DNA of 64,000 bases. Origin: RPQJ01 sp963793005 (GTDB taxonomy: Bacteria > Pseudomonadota > Gammaproteobacteria > Steroidobacterales > Steroidobacteraceae). Below, piece by piece: positions 46,141-55,514 of this stretch. Position numbers and translations under genes: made by a program. A model generated the notes under the pieces. It did not search any database. It saw only the letters and a list, made by a program, of their open reading frames with translations, and was not told the DNA's origin. The stretch spans positions 1 through 64,000 of the forward strand of contig CAWBYP010000004.1 in NCBI GenBank assembly GCA_963793005.1, written 5' to 3'. Within the stretch, counting starts at the first letter, position 1, and each line of letters starts with the position of its first letter.

Positions 46141-47425
46141 CTACAGCCTACCGTCAACCTCGTCCGCCTTGAACACGTACTTTATGTCGTAGAGCACATG
46201 AACCTTGCGGCCCAGCGCGCGGACACCGGCGATGCCCATGCGCCTGAACTCGTCGTGCGCGACGCCCATCACGACCGCGTCGTAGGTGCCGGGCTTGAGC
46301 CTGCGGATGGGCCTGATCCCGTATTCGTGCATGGCCTCGGCCGTGACGGCCCACGGGTCACAGACATCCACCTTCGCACCGTACTTCTGCAGCTCCCGCA
46401 CCACGTCGACCACCTTCGAATTCCGGATGTCGGGGCAGTTCTCCTTGAACGTGAGCCCCATCACCAGGATGCGCGCGTCCTTTACCTGGATACGTCGGCC
46501 GATCATCAGCTGGGCGACCTGCTGCGCCACGTACATGCCCATGTTGTCGTTGATGCGCCGGCCGGCCAGGATCATTTCCGGGTGGTAGCCGATCGCCTGC
46601 GCCTTGTGCGTCAGGTAGTAGGGATCCACGCCGATGCAGTGCCCACCCACAAGTCCGGGCCTGAAGGGCAGGAAGTTCCACTTGCTGCCCGCCGCCAGCA
46701 GCACTTCCTCGGTGTCGATGCCGAGCCGGTTGAAGATCAGCGCCAGTTCGTTGATCAGCGCGATGTTGACGTCGCGCTGCGTGTTCTCGATCACCTTGGC
46801 GGCCTCGGCCACCTTGATGCTCGATGCCTTGTGAGTGCCCACCGTCACGATGCAGCGATACAGAGAATCGACGAAGTCCGCCACCGCGGGCGTCGAACCG
46901 GAGGTCACCTTGCGGATGGTGGACAGCCGGTGCTGCTTGTCGCCCGGGTTGATGCGCTCCGGGCTGTAGCCAGCGAAGAAATCCTTGTTGAACCTGAGAC
47001 CCGACACCCGCTCGAGGATCGGGACGCAGACTTCCTCGGTGCAGCCCGGGTACACGGTGGACTCGTAGACCACGACGTCGCCCTTCTTCAGCACCTGCCC
47101 CAGGGACTCGCTCGCCTTGACGAGGGGCGTGAGATCCGGTCGCTTGAACTCGTCAATCGGGCGTCGGCACCGTCACGATGTACACCCGGCAAGCCTTCAG
47201 GTCCGAAAGCTTCGACGTGAACGTGAGTTGCGTCGCGGCTGCCAGTTCGGCTGCGTCGGTCTCGAGCGTGCTGTCGTGTCCGCGCCGGAGCTCGTCGACG
47301 CGTGCGGCCTTGACGTCAAACCCAACGGTGGCGAAGCGCCTGCCGAACTCGACGGCGAGCGGCAGACCGACATAGCCGAGGCCGACGACGCCGATGCGGA
47401 GGTTGCGAAGGTTGAAGCGAGGCAT
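46141..47425 (-). CDS. UDP-N-acetylhexosamine 6-dehydrogenase (TviB/WbpO type), one frame break
   Basis: About 428 codons, as in TviB. The start is MPRFNLRNLRIGVVGLGYVG with a NAD-binding GxGYVG. Near 47158 the sequence CCCGATTGACGAG has one extra G relative to the expected PTPIDEFKRP, after which the frame resumes. The catalytic cysteine lies in VGGHCIGVDPYYLTHKAQ. FRPGLVGG, STVYPGCTEEVCVPIL and MGLTFKENCPDIRNSK are group-specific. It oxidises UDP-GlcNAc or UDP-GalNAc to the uronic acid, a substrate for the DegT aminotransferase family. The single extra base in a C/G run looks like a sequencing error. Confidence 0.92.
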
Positions 47426-47566
47426 TGGATAGAGTCTTTCAGGTTCCTGGAACAGTCGCGGGCCGGCCGGTCAGTGGCCAACTCGATTCCGGAAAGGATG
47501 CCACAGGCGACGACGCGTAAATGAGACAGGGATCAAACTGCCGCGGGTGGCCCCGGTTGGTGCCGG

Positions 47567-49069
47567 CTACAGCACGTACAACACCGCCCACAGCCCCACG
47601 CTGGTCATCACCACGAAATACGGGAAAGCCATCCAGATCATGCGTGCGTAGCCCAGCCGGATCAGCGGTGCCAGCGTCGAGGTGAGCATGAACAGGAATG
47701 CCGCCTGCCCGTTCGGCGTTGCGACGCTCGGGATGTTGGTGCCGGTATTGATCGCGACGGCCGCCATCTCGAACTGCTCGCGCGACATCAGCCCCTGCAT
47801 GAACGCCGCCTTTATCTCGGTGATATAGATGGACGCCACGAACACGTTGTCGCTGATCGCGGACAGCGCGCCGGTGGCCGCATAGAGCATGGCTGCCTGG
47901 GTCCTCCCGTCGGCCGCGATCACCTCGCGCATCAGCGGCTCGAACAGGTGCTGCTCGTGGATCGCCGCGACGATGACGAAGAACACCACCAGCAGCGCCG
48001 TGAATGGCAATGCGGCCTCGAATGCCTTGCCGAGGCGCTGTTCCTCCACGATGCCCGTGAAGCTGGTCGCGAGGATAATCACGGCGAGGCCGATCAGCCC
48101 GACCTCGGCGACGTGGAACGCGAGGCCCAGCACCAGTGTAAGCGCCACCAGCGCCTGCACGATCAGCACCTGCCTGTCGCGCGCAGTGGCACGCGACGAC
48201 AGGTGTTCGGCGTGGTCACGCAATACCGAACGCACCGAGTCCGGCAGACCGGCACCGTAGCTGAACAACCGGAACCGGTCGATCACCCAGCAGGTCGCGA
48301 GCCCGGCGACCGCGACGGGCAGTGATACGGGCGCGACCTCCAGGAAGAATTCCACGAACGTCCACCCGGCCTGCTCCGCTATCAGCAGGTTCTGCGGTTC
48401 GCCGACCTGGGTCATCACGCCGCCGATCGCCGTGCCGACCGCGCTGTGCATCATCAGGCCGCGCAGGAAAGCCCGGAACTGCTCGAGGTCCTCGCGATGC
48501 AGGGTATGCACGCCGTCGTCGTGGGCCGCGTCGTGGGCCGCGTCGTAGTGCTTTCCCGAGGCCACGCGATGGTAGACCTCGTAGAAACCGGCGCCGACCG
48601 TGACCGCGACAGCCACCACCGTGAGCGCGTCCAGGAATGCCGAGAGCACCGCGGCAGAGGCGCAGAACAGCACGGACAACGTGGACGAGGTCTGAACCTT
48701 GAGCAGCAGCCGCGCGAATACATAGAGCAGCAGGTCGCGCAGGAAATAGATGCCGGCAACCATGAAGATCAGCAGCAGGATCACCGGGAACGCGCCGGTT
48801 ACCTCGTGGTAGACGCCCTCGGGACTCGTGAGCCCCATCAGCACGCACTGTATCGCGAGCAGGCCGCCCGGCTGCAGCGGGTAGCAGCGTAGCGCCATGG
48901 CCAGCGTGAAGATGAACTCCGCAAGCAGCGCCCAGCCGGTGAAGACCGGCCCCGCCATGATCAGCAGGATCGGGTTTGCCACCAGGAAGCCGACGATCGT
49001 CAGCTTGTACCAGTCCGGGGCCTGGCCGAGGAAGTTGCGCGCGAATGCCTGCGAGAGCGTGGTGTTCAT
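47567..49069 (-). CDS. nhaB: Na+/H+ antiporter NhaB
   Basis: 500 residues, frame intact. The start MNTTLSQAFARNFLGQAPDW overlaps the dnaQ stop (ATGA). Twelve or so membrane segments include FIFTLAMALRCYPLQPGGLL, FLDALTVVAVAVTVGAGFYE, AIGGVMTQVGEPQNLLIAEQ and SAISDNVFVASIYITEIKAA. The conserved TGTNIPSVATPNGQAAFLF is near the end. It exchanges protons for sodium across the inner membrane. A His/Asp-rich loop (KHYDAAHDAAHDDGVH) sits in a cytoplasmic region. Linkage to dnaQ is by overlap only, with no functional connection known. Confidence 0.95.
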   Translation of the reverse strand: MNTTLSQAFARNFLGQAPDWYKLTIVGFLVANPILLIMAGPVFTGWALLAEFIFTLAMALRCYPLQPGGLLAIQCVLMGLTSPEGVYHEVTGAFPVILLLIFMVAGIYFLRDLLLYVFARLLLKVQTSSTLSVLFCASAAVLSAFLDALTVVAVAVTVGAGFYEVYHRVASGKHYDAAHDAAHDDGVHTLHREDLEQFRAFLRGLMMHSAVGTAIGGVMTQVGEPQNLLIAEQAGWTFVEFFLEVAPVSLPVAVAGLATCWVIDRFRLFSYGAGLPDSVRSVLRDHAEHLSSRATARDRQVLIVQALVALTLVLGLAFHVAEVGLIGLAVIILATSFTGIVEEQRLGKAFEAALPFTALLVVFFVIVAAIHEQHLFEPLMREVIAADGRTQAAMLYAATGALSAISDNVFVASIYITEIKAAFMQGLMSREQFEMAAVAINTGTNIPSVATPNGQAAFLFMLTSTLAPLIRLGYARMIWMAFPYFVVMTSVGLWAVLYVL

Positions 49070-49779
49070 GATGCCTGCTCGAAAGTCCGCCAGAGCGTCC
49101 TGCCGCTGCTCGCCTTGTCGAGCGCGTCGAGCCGCAGTTCGTGGGCGGCCAGCTCGTCGTCGTTCGCCATGCGGACCAGCAGTGCGCCGCGCGGCCGCTT
49201 CGCGCGTTTCGCCTTCGCCTGGGTCTCCGTCACCTGTTCGCCATCGCCGAGCCCCAGCGCGCCCTGCCCGCCCGACATCGCGAGGTACACCCCGAGCAGC
49301 AGTTCTGCGTCGAGCAGGGCACCGTGCAGGTCGCGCTGCGAGTTGTCGACCGAATAGCGCTTGCAGAGCGCATCGAGGCTGTTGCGCTGGCCGGGGTGCA
49401 TGCGCCGCGCCATCTGCAGCGTGTCGAGCACCGCGCAATGCCCGGCGATCGCGCTGCCCTCCGGAAGGCGCGCAAGCTCGGCGTCGAGGAACGCAACGTC
49501 GAACGGGGCGTTGTGGATGATCAGCTCTGCCCCGCGGACGAACTCGAGAAATTCGGCTGCGATATCCGCAAACCGCGGCTGGCCCTTCAGGAACTCGGCG
49601 GTCAGGCCATGGACCTGCAGCGCGCCAGGGTCGATCTCGCGGTCGGGACAGACGTAGCGATGGAAGTTCCGCCCGGTACGGCGACGATTGACCAGTTCGA
49701 TGCAGCCGACCTCGATGATTCGATGGCCCAGTTCCGGCTCGAGGCCGGTGGTCTCGGTGTCGAGGACGACCTGGCGCAT
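49066..49779 (-). CDS. dnaQ: DNA polymerase III epsilon subunit (3'-5' proofreading exonuclease)
   Basis: 237 residues. The DEDDh exonuclease sites are VVLDTETTGLEPELGHRII, ELIIHNAPFDVAFLDAEL and RDLHGALLDAELLLGVYLAM. A Lys/Arg-rich linker (AKAKRAKRPRG) precedes a C-terminal segment for polymerase binding. It proofreads for the replicative polymerase. The ATG at 49779 overlaps the stop of the DegT gene by one base. In Escherichia coli dnaQ is divergent from rnhA. Here it lies downstream of rnhA in the same direction, with an aminotransferase gene between. Confidence 0.97.
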   Translation of the reverse strand: MRQVVLDTETTGLEPELGHRIIEVGCIELVNRRRTGRNFHRYVCPDREIDPGALQVHGLTAEFLKGQPRFADIAAEFLEFVRGAELIIHNAPFDVAFLDAELARLPEGSAIAGHCAVLDTLQMARRMHPGQRNSLDALCKRYSVDNSQRDLHGALLDAELLLGVYLAMSGGQGALGLGDGEQVTETQAKAKRAKRPRGALLVRMANDDELAAHELRLDALDKASSGRTLWRTFEQAS

Positions 49780-50891
49780 CAATCCCTCACCGCTCCGGCC
49801 AGTGCCGCCACCACGCTGGCCTGCTGCTCTTCGGCCAGGTACGGGTGCATGGGCAGGCTGATGACGCGGCGCGCCGCGGCCTCCGACACCGGGAAGCTCC
49901 CGGCGGGCTGGTCGAGATAGGAGAATACCGGCTGCTGATGCAGCGACATGGGGTAGTGAACCGCGGTGGGTATGCCTGCGGCCTTCATGCGCGTCTCGAC
50001 GATGTCGCGCCGATCCACTTCGACGGTGTACTGGGCGAATACGCTGGTGTTGGACGGCTCGACGTACGGCGGGCTGATGGCGCCACCGGCGCCGAACGCC
50101 TCGACGATCAGCCGCTCGTAGACGGCGGCGACCCTGGCCCGTGCCGCGATTTCGTCGTCGAAGATCGCCATCTTTTCGAGCAGCACCGCCGCCTGGATGG
50201 TGTCGAGCCGCGCCGTCAGGCCCAGCCGCGGGTGGTGATAGCGCCGGTCCTGCCCGTGGACGCGAATCTCGCGCATCACGCGGGCCAGGTCGTCGTCGTC
50301 GGTGAACAGCGCGCCGCCGTCCCCGTAGCAGCCGAGCGGCTTCGAAGGGAAGAACGACGTGACGCCGATCAGCGTCAAGGCATTGGAGCGCCGCCCCTTG
50401 TAGGTCGCGCCGAAGCTCTGCGCCGCGTCCTCGATCACCGGCAGGTTGTGACTGCAGGCGATCGCGTTGATGGCGTCGAAATCGGCGCACTGCCCATAGA
50501 GCGACACCGGCATGATCGCTCGGGTGCGTGGCGTGATCGCCGCCTCGAGCTTCGCGGGATCGAGGTTCCAGGTGCGCGGGTCGACGTCGACGAATACCGG
50601 CCGGCCGCCGATCAGCGCGATCATCTCGGCGGTGGCGAAGAATGTGAAAGGCGCCGTGATCACCTCGTCGCCCGGGCGAATGTCGAGCGACATCAGCGCG
50701 ACCAGCAGCGCGTCGGTGCCGCTGGAGACCGCGACACAATGCTTCGTCCCGCAGTAGCGGGCCAGCACCTGCTCGAGCTCGCTCACCTCGGGCCCCATCA
50801 CGTACTGGCCGTGCTCGAGCACCCGCGCGATCCGCGCGTCCACCGCGGGCTTGATCCGCTTGTACTGGGTCTTGAGGTCTATGAAGTCCAT
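49779..50891 (-). CDS. DegT/DnrJ/EryC1-family sugar aminotransferase
   Basis: 370 residues from the ATG at 50891 (MDFIDLKTQYKRIKPAVDAR). PLP-fold signatures: AVSSGTDALLVALMSLDIRP, VIEDAAQSFGATYKG with the pyridine Asp, and the Schiff-base lysine in VTSFFPSKPLGCYGDGGA. The family is closest in form to WbpE/WlbC enzymes that aminate a UDP-3-keto-HexNAc-uronate. Together with the UDP-HexNAc dehydrogenase at 46.1-47.4 kb it could make a diamino-uronic acid, but the oxidase and acetyltransferase steps are not visible. It sits in an unusual place, between rnhA and dnaQ, coupled to dnaQ. Confidence 0.93.
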   Translation of the reverse strand: MDFIDLKTQYKRIKPAVDARIARVLEHGQYVMGPEVSELEQVLARYCGTKHCVAVSSGTDALLVALMSLDIRPGDEVITAPFTFFATAEMIALIGGRPVFVDVDPRTWNLDPAKLEAAITPRTRAIMPVSLYGQCADFDAINAIACSHNLPVIEDAAQSFGATYKGRRSNALTLIGVTSFFPSKPLGCYGDGGALFTDDDDLARVMREIRVHGQDRRYHHPRLGLTARLDTIQAAVLLEKMAIFDDEIAARARVAAVYERLIVEAFGAGGAISPPYVEPSNTSVFAQYTVEVDRRDIVETRMKAAGIPTAVHYPMSLHQQPVFSYLDQPAGSFPVSEAAARRVISLPMHPYLAEEQQASVVAALAGAVRD

Positions 50892-51018
50892 GCCGCCCGG
50901 ATCCGCTGGTATTTGTTCGGTGAAGGCTACCCGAAACGGGACCAGATGCGGATAGCGGTTAGCCGGAAGCGTCCGGTGGCCGCGAGGCCGCTCGACCCGT
51001 AGCCGTCCACCCCACCCG

Positions 51019-51459
51019 TCACTGCCCGCTGATCTGGTCCACGCCCCGGTTCGCAAGCGCATCAGCCCGCTCGTTGCCATCGTGGCCCGAATGCCCGCGC
51101 ACCCAGTGCCAGTGCACCTCATGGCGCTCGATCTCCTGCTCGAGGCGAACCCACAGGTCGGCATTCTTGACGGGCTTGCGGTCGGCCGTCTTCCAGCCCC
51201 GCTTCTTCCACTGCGGCAGCCATTCGACGATGCCGTTACGCACGTATTGCGAGTCGGTATAGAGCTGCACCCTGCAGCGGCGCTTCAGCGCCGCCAGCGC
51301 CTCGATCGCGGCGGTGAGTTCCATGCGATTGTTGGTCGTGTGCGCCTCCCCGCCCCACAGCTCGCGCTCGTGCCCGCCGGAGACGAGCCACGCACCCCAG
51401 CCGCCGGGACCGGGATTGCCGCGACAGGCGCCATCCGTGTAGATCTCGACCTCGGTCAC
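51019..51459 (-). CDS. rnhA: Ribonuclease HI
   Basis: 146 residues. Catalytic carboxylates are visible in VEIYTDGACRGNPGPGGWGA (Asp), TTNNRMELTAAIEALAAL (Glu), VQLYTDSQYVRNGIVEW (Asp) and RGHSGHDGNERADALANRG (His, Asp). The basic handle region (LPQWKKRGWKTADRKPVKNA) is present, so this is the full proteobacterial type. It removes RNA from RNA-DNA hybrids. Its ATG overlaps the stop of the methyltransferase gene upstream. Confidence 0.97.
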   Translation of the reverse strand: MTEVEIYTDGACRGNPGPGGWGAWLVSGGHERELWGGEAHTTNNRMELTAAIEALAALKRRCRVQLYTDSQYVRNGIVEWLPQWKKRGWKTADRKPVKNADLWVRLEQEIERHEVHWHWVRGHSGHDGNERADALANRGVDQISGQ

Positions 51460-52232
51460 GCAGCATTCCTCGTCGTTGGCTCTGCAGCCCCGACCTTGAC
51501 CACGCGTGCCCGATGCCAGACGGGCCGGATCGGCGTGAGTGCCCGCACCCTTTTGCGCGCCTTCAGCAGGTATGCAGCCGAGAGTGGCGCGAAAAGATCA
51601 GGCCCGCGACGCTCGATCCAGCTGTCGGGATCGGCCCCGCCGCGCCTGCGCCACGGCGCCACGAACAGGAAGCGCTGCGACAGTGTCACCTCGAAACCGA
51701 GCAGGCGCAGCCAGTCGCGGATGCGTCCCTCGCCGAGCAGGCGCTCTGCGTGCGGCAGGAAGCGCCCGCGCGACAGGCGGTTGCGCAGGCCCCACGGGCC
51801 GTACGGGTTGAAGCCGCAGATCGCGACCTGCCCCTCGCCCATCAGCACACGCTCGACCTCCCGCAGGATCTCGTGCGGATTCGCCGCGTGCTCGAGCGTA
51901 TGCGGCAGCAGCACGCCCTCGATCGAGCCGGACGCTATCGGCAGCGCGTCGTAGTCCGCCCGGATGGCGCCCTTGCCAGCTGCATCGGGCGCCACCAGCC
52001 AGTGATGCTGCGCGCGCGCATGCGACCCGAGCCGCGTGCCCTCGCCCCAGCGACCGACCTGCAGCATCTCGAAGCCGACCACGTCGGAGAGCGCCTCGGC
52101 GAGCACGCGCGACTCGAAATCGAGCAGCGTGCACCCCGGCCGGGAGCCGAACCAGTCACTTGCCTGGGCATTTAGCATCGGCGGCAAGGATAGCGGCAAA
52201 GCCGATGATTTCGTGCGAAATTCGTGAGACAT
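51456..52232 (-). CDS. YafS-like SAM-dependent methyltransferase
   Basis: 258 residues from MSHEFRTKSSALPLSLPP; the ATG at 52178 (MLNAQASDWF) is also possible. Features are a divergent motif I (FEMLQVGRWGEGTRLGS), post-motif PIASGSIEGVLLPHTLEHAA, and HEILREVERVLMGEGQVAIC with GFNPYGPWGLRNRLSRG, characteristic of the YafS group. The function is unknown. The place between gloB (divergent) and rnhA is the same as in Escherichia coli. It overlaps rnhA by four bases. Confidence 0.85.
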   Translation of the reverse strand: MSHEFRTKSSALPLSLPPMLNAQASDWFGSRPGCTLLDFESRVLAEALSDVVGFEMLQVGRWGEGTRLGSHARAQHHWLVAPDAAGKGAIRADYDALPIASGSIEGVLLPHTLEHAANPHEILREVERVLMGEGQVAICGFNPYGPWGLRNRLSRGRFLPHAERLLGEGRIRDWLRLLGFEVTLSQRFLFVAPWRRRGGADPDSWIERRGPDLFAPLSAAYLLKARKRVRALTPIRPVWHRARVVKVGAAEPTTRNAA

Positions 52233-52307
52233 ATTCTGGATATTTCCGCCGCGAACGGTTTTAATACGCGCGCCCGGACTCATGCCCAGTCATGGCGGGG
52301 GTCGCAG

Positions 52308-53084
52308 ATGCTCGAAGTGAGCCCGGTGCGGGCGTTCTCGGACAACTACATCTGGCTGATCCGCGCGCCGGGACAGCCGGACGCAGCAGTCGTTGTGGAC
52401 CCGGGGCAGGCCCGCCCGGTGGACGAGGTGCTCGAGAAGCTTGGACTCAAGCTCCTTGCAATCCTCGTCACGCATTACCACCCTGACCACGTCGGGGGCG
52501 TCGCGGAACTCGCCGCGAATCACGGGGCAAGGGTCTTCGGACCGGCCCGCGAACGCCTGCCCTGCGAGGCGCAATTGCTAGACGATGGAGACCATGTCCG
52601 CCTTGCAGAACCCGGCCTGGATTTTCTCGTGATGGCGGTCCCCGGTCACACGCTCGGGCACATTGCTTACTACGGCCACGGCGCGCTGTTCTGCGGCGAT
52701 ACGCTGTTCAGTGGCGGGTGCGGGCGCATGTTCGAAGGCACGGCGGAGCAGATGCTTGGTTCACTGGATCGCATTGCCGCGCTGCCCGACGAGACGCGCA
52801 TCTACTGCGCCCACGAGTACACGCTCGGCAATCTCAGGTTCGCGGCCAGCGTCGAGCCCGGCAATGCCGCGGTGATCGACGCACTCGACGCGACGCGCGC
52901 GCTGCGCGAACGAGACGCCATCACCCTGCCTTCGGAACTCGGACGCGAACGCAGGATCAATCCTTTCCTGCGCTGCCGCTTGCCTTCGGTCCGGAGCGCG
53001 GCAGAAGCCCACGCGGGACGGACGCTGGCGCAGCCCAGCGAGGTGTTTGCGGCAGTGCGCTCCTGGAAGGACGGGTTCCGATGA
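52308..53084 (+). CDS. gloB: Hydroxyacylglutathione hydrolase (glyoxalase II)
   Basis: 258 residues from MLEVSPVRAFSDNYIWLIRA. The binuclear metal motif is ILVTHYHPDHVGGVAEL (HxHxDH), with the further ligands in AVPGHTLGHIAYYG and LFCGDTLFSGGCGRMFEG and the C-terminal YCAHEYTLGNLRFA. It hydrolyses S-lactoylglutathione to lactate in methylglyoxal detoxification. The second residue of the metal motif is Tyr rather than the frequent His, which does not remove a ligand. The ATG is preceded by a GGGGGTCGCAG stretch. The gene is coupled to mltD. Confidence 0.95.
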   Translation: MLEVSPVRAFSDNYIWLIRAPGQPDAAVVVDPGQARPVDEVLEKLGLKLLAILVTHYHPDHVGGVAELAANHGARVFGPARERLPCEAQLLDDGDHVRLAEPGLDFLVMAVPGHTLGHIAYYGHGALFCGDTLFSGGCGRMFEGTAEQMLGSLDRIAALPDETRIYCAHEYTLGNLRFAASVEPGNAAVIDALDATRALRERDAITLPSELGRERRINPFLRCRLPSVRSAAEAHAGRTLAQPSEVFAAVRSWKDGFR

Positions 53085-54718
53085 TGCGTCACCTGGTCGC
53101 GCGGCTCGCAATGCTCGCCCTGCTCGGCGCGGCGCTCGCCGGCTGCAGCACCACGAAATCGAAAGACGACTACTCGAGCCTGCCACCATCCGGCCAGCAC
53201 CAGGCGGGAAAGGCCTACCCTGCGAGGCCCGGCGGCACGATCCCGGGCGGACTCGACGCCGAAGAACTCCCGTCGGGCCAGTATGCCGACCTGTTCGACC
53301 GCATACGTGCCGGGTACGCCATTCCGGACATCGACCACTACGGCGTCGATCGCGAGGTCGAGAGCTACCGTTCCAGGCCCGATTTCCTCGACCGCACGTT
53401 CAAGCGCGGCTCGCGCTATCTCTATTACATCGTCAATGAACTCGAACGGCGCGGAATGCCGCTCGAACTCGCGCTGCTGCCGGTCGTGGAGAGCGCGTTC
53501 AACCCCGTGGCCTATTCGCGCAGCCGCGCGGCCGGCCTGTGGCAGTTCATCCCGAGCACCGGCAAGCACTACGGCCTGGTGCAGAACTGGTGGATCGACG
53601 AGCGTCGCGACGTGCAGCGCTCGACGATGGCGGCGCTCGATTACCTGCAGTACCTGAACCGCTACTTCGATGGCGACTGGTACCTGGCAATCGCAGCCTA
53701 CAACGGCGGCGAAGGCACGGTGAAGACCGCGATCCGGCGCAACACCACGGCCGGACGGCCGACCGACTTCTTCAGCCTCCAGCTACGGGCCGAGACCCGC
53801 GACTACGTGCCGAAGCTGCTGGCGATCCGTCGCATCGTAGGCAACCCAGCCGCGTTCGGCCTGCAATTCGAGCCGATCGCGAACCAGCCTTACTTCGGCG
53901 TCGTGGACCCGGGCCGCCAGATCGACCTCGGCGAGGCGGCGACGCTGGCCGGTATCTCGCGGGACGACATTTTCGCGCTGAATCCGGCATTCAATCGCAT
54001 GACAACGCCTCCCGATGGCCCCTACAAGCTGCTGCTGCCGGTGCAGTCAGTCGAGCCGTTCCGCGTGGCGATGCTCACGGACACCGGCGCGGCCAAGCTC
54101 GCCGCCGCTGCCGCCGAACCGCCGCAGACGACGACCCACCAGGTCAAGCGTGGCGACACGATCAGCGCCATCGCACGCCGCTACGACATCTCGGCCGGCC
54201 AGCTGCTGGAAGCGAACGGCCTGACCGACGCGACCATCCACCCGGGAGACACCTTGCAGGTACCGGGTGCCGGGCCCGCGAGCGCCACGTTCGCCGCTGC
54301 CGCGCCGCGCGAGGAGATCGCCGCGCAGTTGCCCGAGCGCCAGAAGGCCGCTCCGCAGCGCTCCTCGGGTGTGCACCTGGTCAAGCCGGGCGACACGCTG
54401 TGGGGCGTCGCGCGCCGTTACGGGGTCACGGTTCCTGCACTGGCCGCGGAAAATGGCATGGACTCGAAGAGCCAGCTCACGGCGGGCGCCCGGCTGAAGA
54501 TTCCGGGCGGATCGCGCGCCTCGTCAACGGGTTCCGCCGAAGCCACCCGCATGACCTACCAGGTGCGTCGCGGCGACACGCTCTCGGAAATCGCGGGCAA
54601 GTTCAACGTGTCGGTGCGCCAGCTCACGACGTGGAATGGACTGCGGCCGTCCTCGACGATTCGCACCGGCCAGCGCCTGGTCGTCTACAGTGACCCGAGA
54701 CGGGTCGACGGAGGTTGA
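53081..54718 (+). CDS. mltD: Membrane-bound lytic murein transglycosylase D with LysM repeats
   Basis: 545 residues. The lipoprotein signal MMRHLVARLAMLALLGAALA-GC starts at an ATG overlapping the gloB stop. The SLT domain has the catalytic Glu in ALLPVVESAFNPVAYSRSRA, then AAGLWQFIPSTGKHYGL, and AIAAYNGGEGTVKTAI. Three LysM peptidoglycan-binding repeats follow at about residues 350, 435 and 495 (HQVKRGDTISAIARRYDISA, HLVKPGDTLWGVARRYGVTV, YQVRRGDTLSEIAGKFNVSV). It cleaves murein glycan strands at the outer membrane. The count of three LysM repeats is one more than in the Escherichia coli protein. Confidence 0.95.
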   Translation: MMRHLVARLAMLALLGAALAGCSTTKSKDDYSSLPPSGQHQAGKAYPARPGGTIPGGLDAEELPSGQYADLFDRIRAGYAIPDIDHYGVDREVESYRSRPDFLDRTFKRGSRYLYYIVNELERRGMPLELALLPVVESAFNPVAYSRSRAAGLWQFIPSTGKHYGLVQNWWIDERRDVQRSTMAALDYLQYLNRYFDGDWYLAIAAYNGGEGTVKTAIRRNTTAGRPTDFFSLQLRAETRDYVPKLLAIRRIVGNPAAFGLQFEPIANQPYFGVVDPGRQIDLGEAATLAGISRDDIFALNPAFNRMTTPPDGPYKLLLPVQSVEPFRVAMLTDTGAAKLAAAAAEPPQTTTHQVKRGDTISAIARRYDISAGQLLEANGLTDATIHPGDTLQVPGAGPASATFAAAAPREEIAAQLPERQKAAPQRSSGVHLVKPGDTLWGVARRYGVTVPALAAENGMDSKSQLTAGARLKIPGGSRASSTGSAEATRMTYQVRRGDTLSEIAGKFNVSVRQLTTWNGLRPSSTIRTGQRLVVYSDPRRVDGG

Positions 54719-54722
54719 CCCG

Positions 54723-55508
54723 GTGGCATTCCTTTCCGGCAAGCGCGCGCTGATCGTCGGCCTCGCGACCGAGCGTTCCATCGCCTACGGCATCGCGGCG
54801 GCCATGCGGCGCGAAGGTGCCGAACTCGCCTTCACCTACCAGAACGACCGCCTCAGGGATCGCGTGGTGGCGATGGCCACCGAGTTCGGCTCCAGCCTGG
54901 TGCTGCCGATGGACGTTGCCAGCGATGCGGAAATCGACGACGCATTCGCGAAGCTGCGCAGATCCTGGGACTCGCTCGACGTGCTGGTGCATTCGGTGGC
55001 GTTTGCGCCGCGGGAACAGCTCGCCGGCGGATATCTCGACAGCGTCACCCGTGAAGGCTTCCAGGTCGCGCACGACATCTCGAGCTACAGCCTGGCTGCG
55101 CTGGCCAGGGCCGCGCGTCCGATGATGCTGGGGCGCCCGGGCGCGATCGTGACCATGAGCTACCTGGGCGCGGTACGCTCGATCCCGAACTACAACGTTA
55201 TGGGCGTCGCGAAAGCCAGCCTCGAATCCAACATGCGCTTCCTGGCGGCGGACCTCGGGCCGCAGGGCATCCGGGTCAACGCAATTTCCGCAGGGCCGAT
55301 CAAGACACTTGCGGCGGCAGGCGTGGGCGGCTTCCGCAAGATGCTGGGCCACGTTGCCGCGGCCACGCCGCTCAGGCGCAACGTGACCATCGACGACGTC
55401 GGCAATGCAGCGGCATTCCTGTGCTCGGACCTCGCCGCGGGGATCACCGGAGAAGTGCTGTACGTGGATGCCGGGTACAGCCACGTCGGCATGTCGTTTC
55501 CGGAATAG
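54723..55508 (+). CDS. fabI: Enoyl-[acyl-carrier-protein] reductase (NADH)
   Basis: 261 residues from a GTG at 54723, chosen because a GGAGG ribosome site lies 8 bases upstream and the family begins with this strand (AFLSGKRALIVGLATERSIA). Signatures: VHSVAFAPREQLAGGY, MSYLGAVRSIPNYNVMGVAK (Tyr-x6-Lys catalytic pair) and ISAGPIKTLAAAGVGGF. It catalyses the last step of fatty-acid elongation. It is five bases from the mltD stop and convergent with ppiD, whose stop is six bases away. Confidence 0.95.
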   Translation: MAFLSGKRALIVGLATERSIAYGIAAAMRREGAELAFTYQNDRLRDRVVAMATEFGSSLVLPMDVASDAEIDDAFAKLRRSWDSLDVLVHSVAFAPREQLAGGYLDSVTREGFQVAHDISSYSLAALARAARPMMLGRPGAIVTMSYLGAVRSIPNYNVMGVAKASLESNMRFLAADLGPQGIRVNAISAGPIKTLAAAGVGGFRKMLGHVAAATPLRRNVTIDDVGNAAAFLCSDLAAGITGEVLYVDAGYSHVGMSFPE

Positions 55509-55514
55509 CAGGCG

